From Caenorhabditis remanei (taxonomy: Eukaryota; Nematoda; Chromadorea; Rhabditida; Rhabditidae): a stretch of DNA of 64,000 nucleotides. The translations under genes and the position numbers were made by a program. Numbering within the stretch: position 1 is the stretch's first letter; each line of letters begins with the position of its first letter. The DNA lies in NCBI RefSeq assembly GCF_010183535.1, contig NC_071333.1:11530587-11594586 (forward strand), read 5' to 3'. Below, piece after piece: positions 59,301-64,000 of this stretch. Below the pieces are notes generated by a model. That model did no database searches, had not been told where the DNA came from, and saw only the letters and a list, made by a program, of their open reading frames with translations.

Positions 59301-62300
59301 CGACGGAGACACTGACTTTCTATTTGGTTTCAACGAATCTTCAATGAGCTGTTGTTGTCTTTCGTAACGTTCTCTCATCTTATCACGGGCTTCAGCTTGT
59401 GCAGAACTGCATGGTTCATCATCATTGAAGAATATATCTTCAATCGGCGTTTCAACCATCACAAGTTCCTCATCTACACCGGACTTCTGTTCGCCACTCG
59501 TATTTGGCTCCTCGCATTTAGAATCTTCCGTACTTGAGATGACGTCCGTACTAAGATCGGGATCATCTGTTGGAGTCGAACATTTATCCAGATTCTCGAT
59601 ATCATGTGAATAAACACTCGACTGATCGTCCTCTCTAGTTTCATCCTCCTCCGAGTCACTTTCGTCTTCTTCCGACTCGTCATCCGTACTCTCAACTGTT
59701 ATACCAAGCAAATCAGCAGCATCATTCACCGACTTCTCCAATGCAAATCGACGTTGATGGATCTTATTTTCTTCGCGTGCTACTTCTTCTTCTGTCAAAC
59801 GATCGATTTCCTCCATTGGCAAGGCTCTCGCAGACCGTCGACGAGGTTTGTTAGACTTTGTCGCCAAAGGAGTTCGTGATGATTTGTCTGGAAATAAGAA
59901 TATATGAAGTATCTAAAACGCAGTGAACGTACCATAAAATACGCGATGATTCCAGCTCACTTTATTGACAGCTAGAAGTTCTTCAAACTTGTCTTTTGTG
60001 ATTTTATCCAGATCAGCTGATTCAGATTCTTCCCAGTCTTGATCAGAGTCATCATCAGAATCTTCCAAACGGATTTTTTGAACTTTTTCAGTTATCACAG
60101 GTATTTTCTTCCGTTTGACAACTTTTCTTACTGAGGCCGGAGTTTCTGCTGATGTGGTCGGTTCAACATCAACTTCCATCGGCTGGGTCGAGGTTGAAGG
60201 TTCAGATGTTGTATTTTTGAGAATGGATTTGATTTTCTTTGGTGAAGAGGGTCCTGACGGAGAATCTTCCTTTATTTCTTCCTCCATTTCTTCGGTTTTC
60301 TCGCCAACCAACTCATCAATTTGCCTCATCACTTCATCAACTCCCCTTATCAACTCATCAGTTTTCGCCACATAAACTTTTTGGTCATCAACATCTTTTT
60401 TATCGACTTCTTCATCTGAAACATCCGTTTCTACATCAAGAAGGTCAGGTGGGGGAGCTCGGTAGTCTTCAGGTGGCAATTCACGTTTTTTGTTAATTCG
60501 CGGAGCTGAAAAGGAAATAATTTCACGTTTGCATCAACTTTTTCGTTAGGTTCTCACCTGGAGAGGAATAAACTGCGATAACCTCAAGTGGTTCACCATC
60601 CAACTGTAGTTGTTGAAATGCTGAATGTCGTTGAATCAATGGCCGTTCGTTATTTGCATTTTCCGGATTGAAAAGAAATCCTTCAAACATCCTATTCTCA
60701 GTTTCAGCCGGGCCTTGCAACCGCCGATGAAACTTTATTGCTTTACTCATGTTCACTTCATCATCAACAACTTCTTCTTCTTCTTCAAACTCCTGACCTT
60801 CCTCGTTTTCAATTTCTTCGTCTGCATTTTCGCCTTGGTTCCCATCAACATCCTTGTCAGGTTCTACATCGACAATTTGTTCTGTTTCGTCAAAAGTTGG
60901 TTCGGGAGTTAGAAGTTTCTCAGTGTCCCTCTTTGGTTGAGCAATAATCGATTCTGATGAAGGTGCATCAGATGACTTTAAGGAATCAGAAGTTGCTGGT
61001 GTCTCCAGTTTCACTATCTTCTCCGATTTCTCTCCAGTACCTACTGAGGTGCCATTTTCTGACTGGTTTTCGGAAGATTTTGAAAGTTTTCGCTTTAAAA
61101 ACTTCCTAGCTTTTTCTTCAGTGTCCGGGGCAATTGAATCTTCACTATCGGTGGAATCAGACTTGCTTGATTCCATTTCTGAGTTTGAGTCGTCTTCAAT
61201 AAGCTTCAATTCTCCATCAACTTCAAACTTTCGATTCACATTGGTGTTCATATCAATAGCCCAATCGAAGTTAATCAGTTTGTCCTTTTCCGGATTGCCA
61301 TCTCGACGTGGATCTCGATTGAATTCTGAAATAAACACCAGTTCGATAACGCTACATACCTTTGGTTAAAAATACTCACCGTCTTGGAAAACATGATCAT
61401 ATGGGTCAACTCCTTCATCAACTTCTTCACCAGATGATGTTAAAGAATCTTCACTCGGTGTCGGAATATCTACATTATCTCGAGCCAAAGCCGAAGCTGC
61501 TTCCAATGTGAGTCCACTTGAAGCACTCTTCTTCTGTCTCTTCCTGGCCAAACTTTCATCTTCACTCTCGTCGGATTCAGCGGAGTCGTCGAGGCTAGGG
61601 TCGATATTCGATATTGCCTTCACTTTTCTATAGAACTTTTTTGGCGGAGTATCTTCCTCAACTTCAGGAGCATCTTTGTCTACAGCGACATCTCCTTCGT
61701 CTTTCTTGCCGGATTCTTCATCCTCTGATTGTTCATCATTGGAAGATTCATCGGTGTATCCGGATTCATCGGAATCGTCACTACCGTCAGAATCGAGATC
61801 GAGGTCGCTGTCAGTGTCATCCGAGTTTTCCGAACAATCCGATTCGTCTTCACAATCCGACTCATTTGAATCCAACTCTATGGGAAAATCAGCAGCCTCT
61901 CCTTGTGCAATGATGTCGTTGTCTTTTTCTGTGACAACATCACTTTTCTTCTCTACCTCGTCTTTAACATCATCCAGTATGATTTTTTCAACAGTTTTCT
62001 CTTCAGAAAGTTTGTCCTTCTCCTCTGACTGCATCTTTTCGGATTCCTTGTCGTCAAGACAAACTGCCTCACCATGTTCTTCTGCGATCACCTTACAGTC
62101 ATCCTGTTTATTTTCTCCATCAGTCTTCTCGTCATCCAGTACCATTGGTTCATCTTCTTGCTTAGCGGCAGCTTCTTTTTCTTCTTCATCTTTCTCTGCT
62201 TCCTTATTTTTTTCAGTGTCGAGGACTTCTACTTCATCATCCTTTGAAGGTTTGTCATCTTCGTCATCTATCACGATTGGATTTGCTGAATTTGATGGAT

Positions 62301-63762
62301 TATCAAGAGTGATAACCGGAATACACTCCAAGATATCTTCTGTTGGTGCCTCTGGGATTATTTCCGGCACATTTCCATAATCGTTACTGTCGCTGAACCA
62401 TTCGACCTTGCAACTTGGACAAAGTTCCAAAGGTAGATCCTCCTTCACTTTCTGATTCAAATCGATTCCATAGCGTTTGTTCCAATCGCTTTCACCCTCC
62501 ACATATCCATAACGACCAAAATAGATATCATGTTCATGATCTCTTTTCTCTGCCATCATACGAGGAACAATCGACCGACTTTCGAGGAATTGAAGAATGA
62601 ATTGATCAAATCTCGGATCTTGTTGAAGCTCTCTTTTTGATCCCAAGTTTTGACGACATGTTGGGCATGTATTTCCAGATCGAATAAACGCCACAATGAT
62701 ACACTGGTCGCAGAACCGATGTCCACATTTCTGAAATGAGTTGTTTTTAGAGATGCGAAGCTAATTTTGAACAAATACCTTTGTCACAATAGATTGTTGA
62801 ATGACTTCTTGGCAAACATGACATGAGAAACTGCCAATAACCTTTTGAATATCTGTTTCGGAGACATGTTGACTTGGCAAGACGTTGTATGTGTTGCGTA
62901 CCTGAAATAAAAAATGAGAGTTGAACTGTGGCCTTTTCAAGCATTTGAAACTCAATTTTTCTGTGTATTTTCACTCTAGGTATCTATTAAATTTTAAAAC
63001 ACTGCTATTATGCAATAGTTCTTATCTCTGCAGAGTGAAAATTCCGAATTGAACGTAAACAATTACATAAGACACGAATATGGATACTGTTTTCTAAAGC
63101 TTGTTATGTAATCACCGTTCTCCACTAGTTGTCATTTTTGCCTCAGTAAATAGAGAGATGGAGAGTCGAACAGAGAACAGAATACAAACACTGCTTGTCT
63201 AACCCCTCATTACTAGAAAAAACTGTTGGGGGTGACACAGGCGCAGACTGGCCTTCGCATTTATCAAATTTTGATTGAAAATTTCAAAAACTTACAGAAT
63301 CATACACATTCACACTCAGCTCGCCAGATTCCATTCTCGCCGGGTTCATCAAGTTTTCTTCCAGATCGTAGTACTCCTCACTTGTCGTGGGAATCTTGAT
63401 TTCCGGCTTTCCGTCTTTTGAATCTTTTGTCAATTCGATTGCTTTTTTGTACAAGTCCTCCGATTCTTCATCATTCTCCAACTTTAGAAGATCAATGCGA
63501 TGTCCACCGTCTTTGATTTGTGAACAGATCGGGACTTTTACAGGTTTATTCACCGGAACTGACTCTGATACAGGCGACGATTCATGACTTTTATGTTCGT
63601 CTTCAAGCAGCGAAGAAGAAGTTGAGTCGCTTGAGGAATCCGAGGTGTGATTTGCGGGGTCCTGAAATGGACAATTGGAATAGAAACAATTTTAATGTTC
63701 AAATAACTCACTTCTTCTGCTTCGGGAACAGAGCTGGAGCTAGTCCCAGGAATATCATCCAT
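53365..63762 (-). CDS. spat-3: RING1/RNF2-type Polycomb E3 ubiquitin ligase SPAT-3 (copy A)
   Basis: Nineteen exons: 63762-63712, 63661-63296, 62901-62779, 62730-61380, 61325-60558, 60505-59933, 59887-58994, 58942-58692, 58636-58487, 57716-57330, 57278-56408, 56360-56205, 56156-55981, 55903-55850, 55727-55222, 55167-53868, 53816-53714, 53664-53591, 53541-53365; 2,776 residues, every phase consistent. The C3HC4 RING (Cys166-Cys205: CHVC...CGHRFCDQC...CPTC, then [12 protein letters not shown]) closely follows RING1B, including the SKRxLxxDPxFD stretch. The centre is long, acidic and serine-rich, apparently disordered. Then come Gln/Pro-rich blocks, a charged helix and an Ala-Gln repeat. The last four exons ([13 protein letters not shown] ... 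[10 protein letters not shown] ... HLILFYDDV) look like the RAWUL ubiquitin-like fold that binds CBX/RYBP partners. In C. elegans SPAT-3 works with MIG-32 in a PRC1-like complex that ubiquitylates histone H2A and guides neuronal migration. A TTTTCAG acceptor lies 16 bases before the ATG. The size is unusual for RING1 but expected for worm SPAT-3A. Confidence 0.92.
54687..54763 (-). repeat. Ala-Gln dipeptide repeat in spat-3 copy A
   Basis: About 12 consecutive Ala-Gln codon pairs (GCTCAA/GCACAG types) after [10 protein letters not shown]. Such repeats change length easily by slippage; it is shorter than in copy B. Confidence 0.85.
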
Positions 63763-64000
63763 TTTGAGTCAATTTTATCTGAAAATGGGAAAATTCTAGT
63801 GAATTTGTTTAAAGTTTCAAAAACAAGAAACTGTACGGTATGGGAAAAAGTAAACAAAGAGTGCGATTCCAAGATTTATTGATTTCTCAGAAAAAGGTCC
63901 GCGAACACACTCAACAGTAGCTACATCAAATACTCAAATGGCACACCATTCTCATTGAAATTTTTATTGCAATATGTTATTTTGATAATAAAAACTAATT
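63763..64000. other. 5' flank of spat-3 copy A
   Basis: The duplication's 5' end, including the likely trans-splice or 5'-UTR acceptor at 63779-63785. No gene beyond it within the window. Confidence 0.6.

Larger units (their letters stand above)
52500..63880 (-). repeat. Right unit of the tandem segmental duplication (about 11.4 kb)
   Basis: Contains the full-length spat-3 gene with its 3' flank. Homologous to 45036-51300. Similarity is strongest over exons 1-4 and clearly lower in the 3' flank (52500-53360). Confidence 0.85.

Noticed and set aside
61676..62380. 234-codon Ser-rich plus-strand frame
   Set aside because: Antisense of the acidic Asp/Glu/Ser tract of spat-3 exon 4; GAA/GAT read backwards gives Ser/Phe codons.
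1..64000. CRISPR arrays, bacterial operons, insertion sequences, rRNA genes
   Set aside because: No such signals seen; the window is spliced nematode nuclear DNA. I also saw no intact transposase or reverse transcriptase frame.

Overview
This is eukaryotic DNA from a nematode of the genus Caenorhabditis, most likely the X chromosome of a species related to C. elegans. Introns are mostly short (43-100 bp) with GTAAGT donors and TTTTCAG acceptors, intergenic DNA is AT-rich, and several genes are recognisable worm orthologues. From memory, ITP-like peptide gene, amt-4, amt-1, LAPTM-like gene, DUF19-like gene, small membrane protein, lnp-1 and flp-12 match the genes of C. elegans X cosmid C05E11 in order. 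I assembled the exons by hand; nearly every model below keeps reading-frame phase across all its introns and ends in a whole number of codons.

Layout. 1-5.2 kb: no convincing gene. 5.2-8.6 kb (+): C2H2 zinc-finger transcription factor. 11.1-11.7 kb (+): CHH/ITP-type neurohormone precursor. 13.7-20.1 kb (+): two tandem ammonium transporters. 23.6-25.3 kb (+): four-TM LAPTM4-like protein. 25.9-28.4 kb (-): secreted cysteine-rich DUF19-like protein. 29.9-31.4 kb (+): small multi-TM protein. 32.3-34.3 kb (+): lunapark (lnp-1). 34.8-35.8 kb (-): FMRFamide-like neuropeptide flp-12. 35.8-39.1 kb: intergenic.

The right third is a chromatin-gene cluster. 39.1-41.9 kb (+) holds a SUV4-20-like SET-domain gene. 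42.7-45.0 kb (-) holds a small uncharacterised gene and a decayed relative of a module found next door. 45.0-63.9 kb (-) holds a tandem duplication of spat-3, the RING1/RNF2-type Polycomb E3 ligase. The right copy (53.4-63.8 kb) is complete: 19 exons, 2,776 codons, N-terminal C3HC4 RING and C-terminal RAWUL-like domain. The left copy (46.1-51.2 kb) keeps an identical RING but has lost most of its middle through frame-preserving deletions, has lost the RAWUL region, and has gained about 300 residues carrying an 'LLxxRxQxP' motif that also occurs elsewhere in the cluster. It also has a probable frameshift and a damaged 5' acceptor, so it is either a young neofunctionalised paralogue or a pseudogene in progress.

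The remodelled spat-3 copy and its mobile-looking module are the best candidates for undescribed biology. The other genes look like conventional, syntenic Caenorhabditis genes.
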